The notes below the pieces were generated by a model. The model made no database searches, was not told the origin of the DNA, and saw nothing but the letters and a program-made list of their open reading frames with translations. From Pseudonocardia xinjiangensis (lineage in GTDB: Bacteria; Actinomycetota; Actinomycetes; Mycobacteriales; Pseudonocardiaceae), in contig NZ_JAAXKY010000012.1 in the NCBI RefSeq assembly GCF_012911925.1, forward strand, positions 1-64,000: DNA of 64,000 nt, read 5' to 3'. Every line of letters starts with the position of its first letter. The stretch's first letter is position 1. A program made the position numbers and the translations under genes. This document shows positions 10,596-18,787 of this stretch, one piece after another.

Positions 10596-11471
10596 ATGTC
10601 TGACGACCAGCGACGATCTCGCATGATGCAGGCTCACTCCGGTTGCCGGCGCCGGGTCACTGTGCTCGGCTCCTTCACCTTGACCACCGACGGCGCCACC
10701 GTGCCGCTCGGGGTGGACTCCCGCAGACTCGTCGCGTACCTCGCCGTGCATCCCCGGCCGCAGGAGCGCTCGAGCCTCGCCGCCGACCTGTGGCCCGGCG
10801 TTCCCGCCGGCGCGGCGGCGCGCATGCTGGCCGACGCCGTAGCCGCCGTGGACGTACCGGAGCTGTTCGCCGAGGACGACGACGAGACCGCGCCGATGGC
10901 GCTGGCCGCCGACGTCGAGGTCGACCTCGCCGACGCGATGGGGCTCGTGCGCGCGATGCCCGAGATCCCCACCAACCACGACCCGGACATCGCGCTGCTG
11001 TCGGCCGACATCCTGCCGGGCTGGACGGCCCCGTGGATCGCCGTGGAGCGGGAGCGGTTCCGCCAGCTGCGGCTCCACGCGATCGAGGAGCGAAGCCTGC
11101 GGCTGTCGTCTGCCGGCCGTTTCGACGAGGCCGTGACGATGGCGCAGACCGCCGTGCAGACCGCGCCGAGCCGGGAGAGCGCCCGCCGCGCCCTCATCGA
11201 GGCCCACCTGGCCCAGGGCAACATCGCCGCCGCCGTCGCCGAGTACGACGACTACCAGGAGCTGCTGCGGTCGAGCGTCGGTGGCCCCGCTCCGTCCGGG
11301 CTGGAGGCGCTGTTCCCGCCGTCGCCCGCGTGGCCGGTGCTGCGGGCACGTCGTCCGATGCCGCGCTCCGCCGTGCAGCTGCCGGGCCTGCGCTCCGTCC
11401 GCGGGGCCGCAGCCCCCGGCTCGCGCCGCCTGGTCGCCGGTGGTTCGGTCCCGGGCACCTCGACGCGCTGA
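10596..11471 (+). CDS. SARP-like transcriptional regulator with BTAD domain
   Basis: 291 residues. The N-terminal part (about 20-75) is a winged helix of the OmpR/SARP type: RVTVLGSFTLTTDG and SRRLVAYLAVHPRPQERS. A bacterial transcriptional activation domain of TPR-like helices follows (about 130-235: ERERFRQLRLHAIEERSLRL, RALIEAHLAQGNIAAAVAEY). The C-terminal 50 residues are basic and low complexity. Such proteins activate secondary metabolism or stress genes. No biosynthetic cluster adjoins it; its neighbours are anti-sigma type proteins. Direct repeats just upstream may be its operator. Confidence 0.82.
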   Translation: MSDDQRRSRMMQAHSGCRRRVTVLGSFTLTTDGATVPLGVDSRRLVAYLAVHPRPQERSSLAADLWPGVPAGAAARMLADAVAAVDVPELFAEDDDETAPMALAADVEVDLADAMGLVRAMPEIPTNHDPDIALLSADILPGWTAPWIAVERERFRQLRLHAIEERSLRLSSAGRFDEAVTMAQTAVQTAPSRESARRALIEAHLAQGNIAAAVAEYDDYQELLRSSVGGPAPSGLEALFPPSPAWPVLRARRPMPRSAVQLPGLRSVRGAAAPGSRRLVAGGSVPGTSTR

Positions 11472-11483
11472 GCGTCGGCGGGT

Positions 11484-12017
11484 CTAACCCGTCGCGGAGT
11501 GCTGCAAGCGGTCCAGGGGAATCTCGAAGCACACGCGGGTCCCCTGGCCCGACATCGACACCTGCATCCGTCGTGACAGCTCCCGGATGAGGGCGAGCCC
11601 GCGACCCCGGTGTCCCGGGTCCACCGGCACCGGTCGCCACCGGCCGTGGTCGGTCACCGTCACCGCCACCACCGGTCGCGACGGGCTCCCGTCGAGCTCC
11701 AGCTCCACCTCCACGGTGGCGCCCGCATCGGCATCCGGGCGGGAGGCGTCGGCGCCGTAGGCGTGCTCCACACCGTTCGCCACCGCTTCCCCGACGGCGA
11801 GCTGCAGGTCGACCACCGTGTGGGCGGGGAGGCGGTTGCCGCCTGCCCACGCGGAGATCCGTCTGCGGATGACGCTCAGCTCGGTTGCGCGCGCGTGGTG
11901 CCGCAGCCGCAGCCTGCGGTCCGACCGCTGCCCACCCAGGTACGTGATCGCTCCGTCGTCCACCACGCAGACAGTGGTGCCCGGCGCAGCAAGGTCCAAA
12001 CCGTGTCGCCGGGGCAC
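11484..12017 (-). CDS. RsbW-like ATP-binding protein (HATPase_c)
   Basis: 177 residues. A single GHKL ATPase domain of the anti-sigma regulatory type: N box LQLAVGEAVANGVEHAYG (about residues 68-85), G1 VTDHGRWRP, G2 GHRGRGLALI. All nucleotide-binding elements look intact, so it is probably a serine kinase or anti-sigma factor for a partner switch. The start is uncertain; the GTG used has no clear ribosome-binding site. It converges with the BTAD gene (12 bases between stops) and lies back to back with the DUF4235/ChaB operon, whose promoter overlaps its start. Confidence 0.8.
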   Translation of the reverse strand: MPRRHGLDLAAPGTTVCVVDDGAITYLGGQRSDRRLRLRHHARATELSVIRRRISAWAGGNRLPAHTVVDLQLAVGEAVANGVEHAYGADASRPDADAGATVEVELELDGSPSRPVVAVTVTDHGRWRPVPVDPGHRGRGLALIRELSRRMQVSMSGQGTRVCFEIPLDRLQHSATG

Positions 12018-12028
12018 CGATCGGGTAC
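12003..12028 (+). promoter_or_regulatory. Candidate SigB/SigF-type promoter, leaderless
   Basis: GTGT, a 16-base spacer, then GGGTAC: one mismatch from the GTTT-N15/16-GGGTAT consensus of actinobacterial SigF/SigB-type factors. The ATG of the next gene starts nine bases after the minus-10 element, so the transcript would be leaderless or nearly so. The same spacing is seen at two other loci of this window. Confidence 0.5.
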
Positions 12029-12037
12029 TCGCCGTCC

Positions 12038-12274
12038 ATGCATGGTTCCTCCGAGCCCGACGTGGCCGCCGACCCGAACCTCGCGCGCACCCGCGAGACC
12101 GGTGGGGTGGACCCCGATCGCAAGAAGCACCCCGACGACTCCGGAGCCGACCCGGACGGCGGCAGCACGACCGGTACCGACGAGAACGAGGAGTTCGTCG
12201 GCCGCGTCAGTGGGCAGGATGCGGGTTACGCCGGGGAGACCGGCGCCGAGGCCCGTGCCGCGGGGTCGGAATGA
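12038..12274 (+). CDS. Small acidic, disordered protein of unknown function
   Basis: 78 residues, no recognised family. Rich in Asp, Glu, Gly and Thr with no hydrophobic core (for example DPNLARTRETGGVDPDRKKH), so it is probably intrinsically disordered and soluble. It begins nine bases after a SigB-type minus-10 element and ends with an ATGA overlap into the DUF4235 gene. The promoter and the company of DUF4235 and ChaB suggest a stress-induced protein. The coupling to the next gene supports it being translated. Confidence 0.6.
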   Translation: MHGSSEPDVAADPNLARTRETGGVDPDRKKHPDDSGADPDGGSTTGTDENEEFVGRVSGQDAGYAGETGAEARAAGSE

Positions 12275-12585
12275 AGCGCGACGGAAACGAGCTGACCGGC
12301 CTCGCGAAGCTCGCCTACAAGCCGATCGGCCTGATCTTCGGGATGATCGGGGGCCTGGTGGCGGGGCAGGTCTTCGCACTGGTGTGGAAGAAGCTGTCGA
12401 ACGAGGACGAGACACCGCAGCCGCTGTCGAACGACTACAGCACCCGAGAGGTGCTGCTCGCCGCCACGCTGCAGGGCGCGATCTTCGGTCTGATCAAGAC
12501 TGCGGTGGACCGGTACGGGATGAAGGGCGTGCGGCGCTTCCTGGACGCGCCGCGGGCACCGGTCCGTAGTCGAACGGAGGTGTGA
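12271..12585 (+). CDS. DUF4235 membrane protein
   Basis: 104 residues. Two predicted membrane helices, about residues 18-40 (PIGLIFGMIGGLVAGQVFAL) and 62-82 (LLAATLQGAIFGLIKTAVDR), separated by a polar loop; this is the DUF4235 arrangement. Function unknown; such proteins recur in osmotic and desiccation stress operons of actinobacteria. The start overlaps the upstream stop, and the ChaB gene follows at once. The tail RAPVRSRTEV is basic. Confidence 0.82.
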   Translation: MKRDGNELTGLAKLAYKPIGLIFGMIGGLVAGQVFALVWKKLSNEDETPQPLSNDYSTREVLLAATLQGAIFGLIKTAVDRYGMKGVRRFLDAPRAPVRSRTEV

Positions 12586-12590
12586 GGGAT

Positions 12591-12998
12591 ATGGCCGGCA
12601 AGGACGAGGTTCCGAGCACGGTGGAGCGCTCGGACGACAAGGCCGAACGGACGTGGGAGAAGACCTACGACTCCGCGATGGACAGCTACGACGGTGACGG
12701 TGCCCGCGCCCGTCGCACGGCCTTCGCGTCGCTGAAGCACACCCACGAGAAGGTCGGCGACCACTGGGAGCCCAAGGACGGGAAGGGTCCGTCCGACGAG
12801 CAGGCCGCCCGGGGTGGCCGCGACAGCGACCTCCCCACCGCCGGCGGTGTGGATGCCAATGCGTCGAAGGAGCACCTGCTCGACGTCGCCAAGAAGCTCG
12901 ACGTGCGCGGCAGGTCGTCGATGAACAAGGACGAGCTGGTCGAGGCGATCGGTAAGGCGAACAACCGCGAGACCGCGAAGGCGCGCAAGAAGAAGTAG
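12591..12998 (+). CDS. ChaB-family protein with Rho-N-type C-terminal domain
   Basis: 135 residues. The N-terminal half is a ChaB domain (about 8-60: SDDKAERTWEKTYDSAMDSY, AFASLKHTHEKVGDHW). The C-terminal half has a SAP/Rho N-terminal-like helix pair (SKEHLLDVAKKLDVRGRSSM, KDELVEAIGKAN), followed by a lysine-rich end ARKKK. The Rho-N part suggests nucleic-acid binding; the function of ChaB in actinobacteria is unknown. GGAGG lies ten bases before the ATG; a GTG three codons earlier is the alternative start. Last gene of the probable stress operon, ended by a strong hairpin. Confidence 0.85.
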   Translation: MAGKDEVPSTVERSDDKAERTWEKTYDSAMDSYDGDGARARRTAFASLKHTHEKVGDHWEPKDGKGPSDEQAARGGRDSDLPTAGGVDANASKEHLLDVAKKLDVRGRSSMNKDELVEAIGKANNRETAKARKKK

Positions 12999-13009
12999 CG
13001 GGAACCACC

Positions 13010-13040
13010 GGACCTCGGTCGGCGTGGCCGACCGAGGTCC
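13010..13040. terminator. Bidirectional hairpin terminator
   Basis: Perfect 14-base inverted repeat GGACCTCGGTCGGC with a three-base loop, located between the convergent ChaB and fgd genes. No T-tract follows on either strand, as is common in high-GC actinobacteria. It can serve both genes. Confidence 0.8.
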
Positions 13041-13054
13041 CGGCGTGTCCGTGC

Positions 13055-14062
13055 TCAGCCCAGGGCGCGCAGCTTCGGCAGGACGTCCTCGGCGAACTGC
13101 GTGAGGAAGCGCTCCTGGTCCGCGCCCGGCCCGTGGAAGACCAGGTGGTTCAGCCCGGCATCCACGTAGGGCTTGATCTGGGCCACGGCCTCCTCCGGGT
13201 CGGACGCCACGATCCACCGCTTCGCCACCTGCTCGATGGGCAGCTCGTCGGCGAGCCGCTCCATCTCGACGGCCGAGTCGACGCTGTGCTTCTGCTCGGG
13301 CGTGAGCGACAACGGCGCCCAGAACCGGGTGTTCTCCAGCGCCTGCTCGTGGTCGCGGTCGTAGGACAGCTTGATCTCGATCATCCGGTCGACGTCGTCG
13401 AGGCTGCGTCCGGCCGCCTCGGCGCCCTCGGCAACCGCCGGCAGCAGCTTCTCGGTGTAGAGGTCCATGCCCTTGCCGGAGGTGCAGATGAAACCCTCCG
13501 CCGAGCGGCCTGCGTACTTCGCCACGACCGGGCCCCCGGCCGCCACGTACACCGGCACCGGCTGCTCGGGCTTGTCGTAGATCGTCGCGCCGACCGTGCG
13601 GTAGTACTCACCCTCGAACGAGACCTCCTCGTCGGCCGTCCACAGCTCACGCATGAGCTTGACGGCCTCCCGCAGCCGGGCGAAGCGCTCCTTGAACTCC
13701 GGCCACTCCCGTCCGGAGACGGCGATCTCGTTCAGGGCCTCCCCCGTGCCGACCCCGAGCATGACGCGGCCGGGGTAGAGCATCCCCAGCGTGGCGAAGG
13801 TCTGCGCGAGCACCGCCGGGTTGTAACGGAACGTCGGGGTGAGCACCGACGTACCGATCTGTACCCGCTCGGTGCGCTCTCCCACTGCCGCGAGCCACAT
13901 CAGCGAGGCCGGCGCGTGGCCGCCCTCGTGCCGCCACGGCAGGAAGTGATCCGACGTCACCACGCTGTCCAGGCCCAGCTCTTCCGCCCGCACCGCGTAC
14001 TCCACGAGCTCCCGCGGCGCGAACTGCTCCGCCGAGGCCTTGTAGCCGATCCGCAACGCCAC
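13055..14062 (-). CDS. fgd: F420-dependent glucose-6-phosphate dehydrogenase
   Basis: 335 residues, a near full-length match to mycobacterial Fgd1 (336). The enzyme oxidises glucose-6-phosphate with coenzyme F420, supplying F420H2 for reductases. Seen are [19 protein letters not shown], the cofactor/catalytic [10 protein letters not shown] (His about residue 39), [26 protein letters not shown] (general acid Glu) and [17 protein letters not shown]. The GTG start is chosen because the family begins at this point and GGAAGGA lies upstream. It implies that the host makes F420, although no fbi or cof genes are in the window. Convergent with the ChaB operon. Confidence 0.96.
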   Translation of the reverse strand: MALRIGYKASAEQFAPRELVEYAVRAEELGLDSVVTSDHFLPWRHEGGHAPASLMWLAAVGERTERVQIGTSVLTPTFRYNPAVLAQTFATLGMLYPGRVMLGVGTGEALNEIAVSGREWPEFKERFARLREAVKLMRELWTADEEVSFEGEYYRTVGATIYDKPEQPVPVYVAAGGPVVAKYAGRSAEGFICTSGKGMDLYTEKLLPAVAEGAEAAGRSLDDVDRMIEIKLSYDRDHEQALENTRFWAPLSLTPEQKHSVDSAVEMERLADELPIEQVAKRWIVASDPEEAVAQIKPYVDAGLNHLVFHGPGADQERFLTQFAEDVLPKLRALG

Positions 14063-14214
14063 GTCCTCAGATCCTTCCCGACCCGACTGTTTCTGCTCCC
14101 TCCAGAGTGCTACAACCGCGCCCTTGACCTCCACCCGCCTCGAGGTCGCACGGTGACAGGCATGCCAGAACTCGCATGCGTCGCGGTTCGGAAAAACCTA
14201 CCGTGATCGATGCC

Positions 14215-16011
14215 ATGAGCGACCATCTCGAGCAGCAGCCCCACCGCGCCACCCTCGGTGCGCTGCGCCGCCTCGCCCCGTACGTCCGTCCCCACCGAGC
14301 CGCCCTGATCGGAGGCGGCCTCGCCGCGCTCGCGAGCAGCCTCGCCGGGTTGGCGATCCCGCTGGTCACCCGGGCCATCGTGGACGGGCCGATCGCCCGG
14401 TCCGAGCTGTCGGTGCTGCCGTGGCTGGTGCTCGGGGTCCTCGCGTTCGGCCTGCTCGAAGCGGGGCTGATGTTCCTGCGGCGGCGCCTCGTCGCCCGCC
14501 CGAGCACCCGCATCGAGGCCACCATGCGGGAGGACCTGTTCGCGCACCTGCAGCGGCTGCCCGTGGCCTTCCACGACCGGTGGCCCTCAGGGCAGCTGCT
14601 CTCCCGGGCGACGACGGACCTCAACACGATCCGGTGGTTCGTCGCATTCTCGGGGATCTTCCTCGTGGTCAACGTCCTGACGATGGTGGCGGGCGTCGGG
14701 GTGCTGCTGTGGCTCTCCCCCGTGCTGGGTCTGGTCATCGCCGTGATCGCGGTGCCGCTGATCGTGCTCACCCTCGCGCTGGAGCGCCGCTTCTCGGTGG
14801 CCGCCCGCCGCTCGCAGGACCAGGCAGGCGATCTCGCCACGGTGGTGGAGGAGTCGGCGCTGGGCATCCGCGTGCTCAAGTCGCTCGGCCGGGGGCGCAG
14901 GCTCACGGCGCGCTTCGTGGCCGACGCGCGCGGGCTGCGCGGCACCGAGCTGCTGAAGATCCGGCTGCTCGCGGCGCTGTGGGCGGTGCTCGTGATGCTG
15001 CCCGAGTCGGCCATCGCGCTGATACTCGGGCTGGGGGCCTACGGCGTCGCCACCGGCACGCTCACCCTCGGCACCCTCGTCGGCGCCGTCACCGTCATGA
15101 CCTACCTGTTCTGGCCGATCGCGTCGATCGGCTGGCTGCTGGCGGAGGCCAGCAACGCCGCGGCCGCCACCCGCCGGTACTGGGAGGTCCGCGACGTGGT
15201 GCCGGCGATCACCGATCCGGCCACGCCGGTTCCGGCGCCGGACCCGGTGCGGGGCGAGCTCGTCCTGCACGAGGTGTCCTTCCGCTACCCGGGCGGGACC
15301 CGTGACGTCCTGCACGGCGTCGACCTGGCGCTGCGGCCGGGCGAGACGATGGCGCTGGTCGGTGCCACCGGCTCGGGCAAGACCACCCTCACCGCGCTCG
15401 TCGGCAGGCTCTACGACGTCACCGGCGGCGCCGTGCTCATCGACGGGGTCGACGTGCGCGACCTGCGGCTGGCCGACCTGCGCACGATCGTGGCCACCGC
15501 GTTCGAGGAGCCGGTGCTGATCTCGGCGAGCGTGCGGGAGAACGTCGCGCTCGGGCTCCCGGCCGCGTCGGACGAGCAGGTCTGGGAGGCGTTGCGGGTG
15601 GCCAGCGCCGACGGGTTCGTCGCGGCGCTGCCCTGGGGCCTCGACACCCGCATCGGCGAGCAGGGCATGTCGCTCTCGGGCGGGCAGCGCCAGCGGCTCG
15701 CGCTGGCCCGTGCGGTGATCGGGCGCCCTCCCGTCCTGGTGCTGGACGACCCGCTCTCCGCGCTGGACGTGCACACCGAGGCCGAGGTCGAGGCGGCGCT
15801 GCGCCGGGTGCTGGGTGGGGTGACGGCGCTGGTCGTGGCGCACCGGCCGTCCACGGTCCAGCTCGCCGACCGGGTGGCGCTGCTCGTCGACGGGCGGATA
15901 GCGGCTGTCGGCACGCACAGCGAGCTGCTCGCCGCGGACCCGGAGTACCGGCGGCTGCTGTCCAGCCCCGACGAGGAACGAGCCGACGAACGAGAGGAGG
16001 TGGGCGCGTGA
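14215..16011 (+). CDS. ABC exporter half, permease fused to a degenerate-site ATPase
   Basis: 598 residues. Six-helix type-1 exporter membrane domain (about 20-310) and nucleotide-binding domain (about 340-575). Walker A GATGSGKTT, signature LSGGQRQRLALARA and H-loop VVAHRPST are intact. The Walker B reads VLVLDDPLSALD, with Asp in place of the catalytic Glu, so this is the degenerate half of a heterodimer. Start may also be the ATG at 14176; neither has a good ribosome-binding site. Its stop overlaps the GTG of the partner subunit by four bases. Drug or lipid export is typical of the family; substrate unknown. Confidence 0.92.
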   Translation: MSDHLEQQPHRATLGALRRLAPYVRPHRAALIGGGLAALASSLAGLAIPLVTRAIVDGPIARSELSVLPWLVLGVLAFGLLEAGLMFLRRRLVARPSTRIEATMREDLFAHLQRLPVAFHDRWPSGQLLSRATTDLNTIRWFVAFSGIFLVVNVLTMVAGVGVLLWLSPVLGLVIAVIAVPLIVLTLALERRFSVAARRSQDQAGDLATVVEESALGIRVLKSLGRGRRLTARFVADARGLRGTELLKIRLLAALWAVLVMLPESAIALILGLGAYGVATGTLTLGTLVGAVTVMTYLFWPIASIGWLLAEASNAAAATRRYWEVRDVVPAITDPATPVPAPDPVRGELVLHEVSFRYPGGTRDVLHGVDLALRPGETMALVGATGSGKTTLTALVGRLYDVTGGAVLIDGVDVRDLRLADLRTIVATAFEEPVLISASVRENVALGLPAASDEQVWEALRVASADGFVAALPWGLDTRIGEQGMSLSGGQRQRLALARAVIGRPPVLVLDDPLSALDVHTEAEVEAALRRVLGGVTALVVAHRPSTVQLADRVALLVDGRIAAVGTHSELLAADPEYRRLLSSPDEERADEREEVGA

Positions 16012-17939
16012 GCACCGGTACGGAGTCCGACGTCGGCACCACCACGGAGACGGGCACGGGCAAGGCCGCCACCGCCGACGTCGACACCGCCGGCGAGTCC
16101 TGGCGCGGTATCGCGCCGGAGGACGACGAGGCCGACGCCGTCGACCGGCGCACCGGGCTGAAACTGCAGCAGCGCGCCCGCCGGCTCGTCGCGGAGCTGC
16201 TGCGGCCGCACCGGCGTGCCGTCACCGTCGCGCTGGTGCTGCTCGTCGCCGAGAACCTGGTGATGCTGGCCGGCCCGCTGCTGGTGGCCACCGCGATCGA
16301 CACCGGCGTGCCAGCGGCGCTGGCCGGGCGGCCCGCGCCGCTGGCCTGGTCCATCGCGGGGTACGCGGCCACCGGGATCGCCGGGGCGGCGCTGCGCTCG
16401 GCGTTCCTCCTGCTGTCCGGGCGGGTGGGGCAGGACGTGCTGCTCGACCTGCGGCGGCGGGTGTTCGCCCACGGGCAGCGGCTGTCGCTGGACTTCCACG
16501 AGTCCTACACCTCCGGGCGCCTGATCTCGCGCCTGACCAGCGACATGGACTCGCTGTCGGACCTGCTGGAGAAGGGTCTCGACGGGCTGTTCGGCGCCGT
16601 GCTCTCGCTGGTCGGTGTCACCGTGCTGCTGGTGTGGCTCGACCCGATGCTCGCCGCGGTCGTGCTCATCGGGTTCGTCCCGCTGATGGTGATCACGCGC
16701 TGGTTCCAGCGCAGCTCCCGGGCGAGCTACCGGCGCACCCGCAGCACCGTCGCCCGGCTGATCGTGCACTTCGTCGAGACGATGAACGGCATCCGTGCCG
16801 TGCATGCCTTCCGTCGCGAGCGGCGCAACGACGAGATCATGGACCGGCTCACCGTCGCCAACCGCGACGCCAACACCGAGGCGTTCCTGAGCGTCGCCTG
16901 GTTCATCGCGGGCATCCGGGTGGTCGGCAACGTGTCGCTGGCGCTCGTGCTGCTGATCGGCGGCCTGCGGGTGGTCGACGGCACGCTGGCGCTCGGCGCG
17001 CTCACCGCGTTCCTGCTGTACCTGCGCCGGCTCTACGACCCGCTCGACGACCTGGCGCAGTTCTTCAACAGCTACCAGTCGGCGGCCGCGGCCCTGGAGA
17101 AGATCGCCTCGGTTCTCGACACCCCGGCCGGGGTGCCCGAACCGGCCCGGCCGGTGCCGCTGCCCACGCCCGTGCGCGGGGACCTGGAGTTCGACCACGT
17201 CCGGTTCGCCTACCGGAGGGCGGCCGAACGCACGGTGCTGCCGGAGTTCTCGCTGCGCATCCCGGCCGGGCAGACGGTCGCGCTGGTGGGGGCCACCGGT
17301 GCGGGGAAGTCGACGCTGGCCAAGCTCGCTGTGCGGTTCTACGACCCGACCTCGGGCGCGGTCCGGCTCGACGGGGTGGACCTGCGCGACGTCGCCGACG
17401 CCGACCTGCGGTCCGCGCTGGTGATGATCACGCAGGAGGCGTTCCTGTTCTCCGGGTCGGTGGCCGACAACATCGCGATGGGCAGCGGCCACGACGACGG
17501 CCACGATCATCGGCCGCCCACCCGCGCCGAGATCGCGGCGGCCGCCGAGGCGGTGGGCGCCCGCGAGTTCATCGAGGCACTGCCCGACGGGTTCGACACG
17601 GACGTGCGCAAGCGCGGCGGGCGGCTCTCGGCAGGCCAGCGTCAGCTCGTGTCGCTCGCGCGGGTGGTGCTGGCCGACCCGGCGGTGGTGCTGCTCGACG
17701 AGGCCACGTCCTCCCTGGACATCCCGTCGGAGCGAGCGGTGCAGGCCGCACTGGAGACGGTGCTCGCCGGCCGCACGTCGTTGATCATCGCCCACCGGCT
17801 CTCGACGGTGCTGATCGCCGACCGCGTGCTGGTGCTCGCCGACGGCCGGATCGTGCAGGACGGGTCACCGGCGGAGCTGCTGGGCGGCAGCGGCGAGTTC
17901 GCCGACCTGCACGAGGCGTGGCGCGCGTCCCTCGCCTGA
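16008..17939 (+). CDS. ABC exporter half, permease fused to a canonical ATPase
   Basis: 643 residues. A polar N-terminal extension of about 55 residues rich in Thr, Gly and Asp precedes the six-helix membrane domain (about 65-350). The ATPase domain (about 385-630) has Walker A GATGAGKST, signature LSAGQRQLVSLARV, Walker B VVLLDEATSSLD with the catalytic Glu, and H-loop IIAHRLSTV. It pairs with the upstream degenerate subunit to make one competent and one crippled ATP site. A short His/Asp-rich insert, GSGHDDGHDHRPP, sits after the Q-loop and is unusual; it could bind metal. Confidence 0.93.
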   Translation: MSTGTESDVGTTTETGTGKAATADVDTAGESWRGIAPEDDEADAVDRRTGLKLQQRARRLVAELLRPHRRAVTVALVLLVAENLVMLAGPLLVATAIDTGVPAALAGRPAPLAWSIAGYAATGIAGAALRSAFLLLSGRVGQDVLLDLRRRVFAHGQRLSLDFHESYTSGRLISRLTSDMDSLSDLLEKGLDGLFGAVLSLVGVTVLLVWLDPMLAAVVLIGFVPLMVITRWFQRSSRASYRRTRSTVARLIVHFVETMNGIRAVHAFRRERRNDEIMDRLTVANRDANTEAFLSVAWFIAGIRVVGNVSLALVLLIGGLRVVDGTLALGALTAFLLYLRRLYDPLDDLAQFFNSYQSAAAALEKIASVLDTPAGVPEPARPVPLPTPVRGDLEFDHVRFAYRRAAERTVLPEFSLRIPAGQTVALVGATGAGKSTLAKLAVRFYDPTSGAVRLDGVDLRDVADADLRSALVMITQEAFLFSGSVADNIAMGSGHDDGHDHRPPTRAEIAAAAEAVGAREFIEALPDGFDTDVRKRGGRLSAGQRQLVSLARVVLADPAVVLLDEATSSLDIPSERAVQAALETVLAGRTSLIIAHRLSTVLIADRVLVLADGRIVQDGSPAELLGGSGEFADLHEAWRASLA

Positions 17940-17955
17940 GCGGCAGGATGGCGGG

Positions 17956-18762
17956 ATGCCTCCGGAGCCCGTCGCGCCCGAACCGGTGTCCGTCGTCGCG
18001 CCGGCGCTGACCCACCCGCACCTGCTGCGGCAGCGCTGGCGCGACGTCGCGTTCCTGCACTGGGCCGTCCGGCCCGCCGCGGTGGCCCGGTTCTTCCCGC
18101 CCGGCGTCGAGCCGGACGTCCTCGACGGCTGGACCTACGTCGGCCTCGTGCCGTTCCGCATGACCGGCACCGGCTTCGCCCACGGGCCCACCCTGCCGTG
18201 GGTGGGCACGTTCCTGGAGACCAACGTGCGCCTGTACTCCGTGGACGCCACGGGGCGGCGCGGCGTGGTCTTCCTCAGCCTCGACGCCGAGCGGGCCGTC
18301 GCCGTGGCGGCCGCCCGCGCGGCCTTCGGGCTGCCCTACCGGTGGGCGCGGATGCGTTTCGTCGCCGATGGGGACGTGCGCGGCTACGCGACGCGGGTGC
18401 GGTGGCCCGGGGTGTCCGCACGCAGCCGCATCGTCGTGCGCGCCGGCACGCAGGCCCCCGACGGCCCGCTGGAGCAGTTCCTCACGGCGCGCTGGGGCCT
18501 GCACACGGCTCATCTCGGCCGCACCTGGTACCTGCCCAACGAACACGCCACCTGGCCGCTGCGCACGGCGGAGGTGCTGGAGCTCGACGACGGGCTGGTC
18601 GCCGCGGCCGGCCTCGGCGACCTCACGCACCGCCCCCCGGACCACGTCGCCTTCAGCGACGGCGCCTACGTTCGTTTCGGGAGCCCGACCCCGGCAACCA
18701 CCCCCCGCGGTTCAGGAAAGCCACTTTCAGGCCCTCTCAGGGCAGGAAAGTGGCTTTCCTGA
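17956..18762 (+). CDS. DUF2071 (YqjF-like) protein
   Basis: 268 residues of the DUF2071 family, function unknown. Family features: LLRQRWRDVAFLHWAVRPA, FFPPGVEPDVLDGWTYVGLVPF, GTFLETNVRLYSV and TWYLPNEHATWPL. The last 17 or so residues (ending in LRAGKWLS) are encoded by one long palindrome that also looks like the transcription terminator. That tail is therefore probably not a conserved part of the fold. The gene lies 16 bases after the ABC exporter and converges on the acyl-CoA dehydrogenase. Confidence 0.85.
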   Translation: MPPEPVAPEPVSVVAPALTHPHLLRQRWRDVAFLHWAVRPAAVARFFPPGVEPDVLDGWTYVGLVPFRMTGTGFAHGPTLPWVGTFLETNVRLYSVDATGRRGVVFLSLDAERAVAVAAARAAFGLPYRWARMRFVADGDVRGYATRVRWPGVSARSRIVVRAGTQAPDGPLEQFLTARWGLHTAHLGRTWYLPNEHATWPLRTAEVLELDDGLVAAAGLGDLTHRPPDHVAFSDGAYVRFGSPTPATTPRGSGKPLSGPLRAGKWLS

Positions 18763-18763
18763 A
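18711..18763. terminator. Long palindrome, probable bidirectional terminator
   Basis: Perfect 18-base arms, TTCAGGAAAGCCACTTTC at 18711-18728 and its complement at 18746-18763, enclose an inner GCCCT-CTC-AGGGC hairpin. It lies between convergent genes and contains the stop codon of the DUF2071 gene. It may belong to a dispersed palindromic repeat family, but only one copy was seen in this window. Confidence 0.7.
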
Positions 18764-18787
18764 CTTCCGGCGCCGCCGGGGGCCGGG

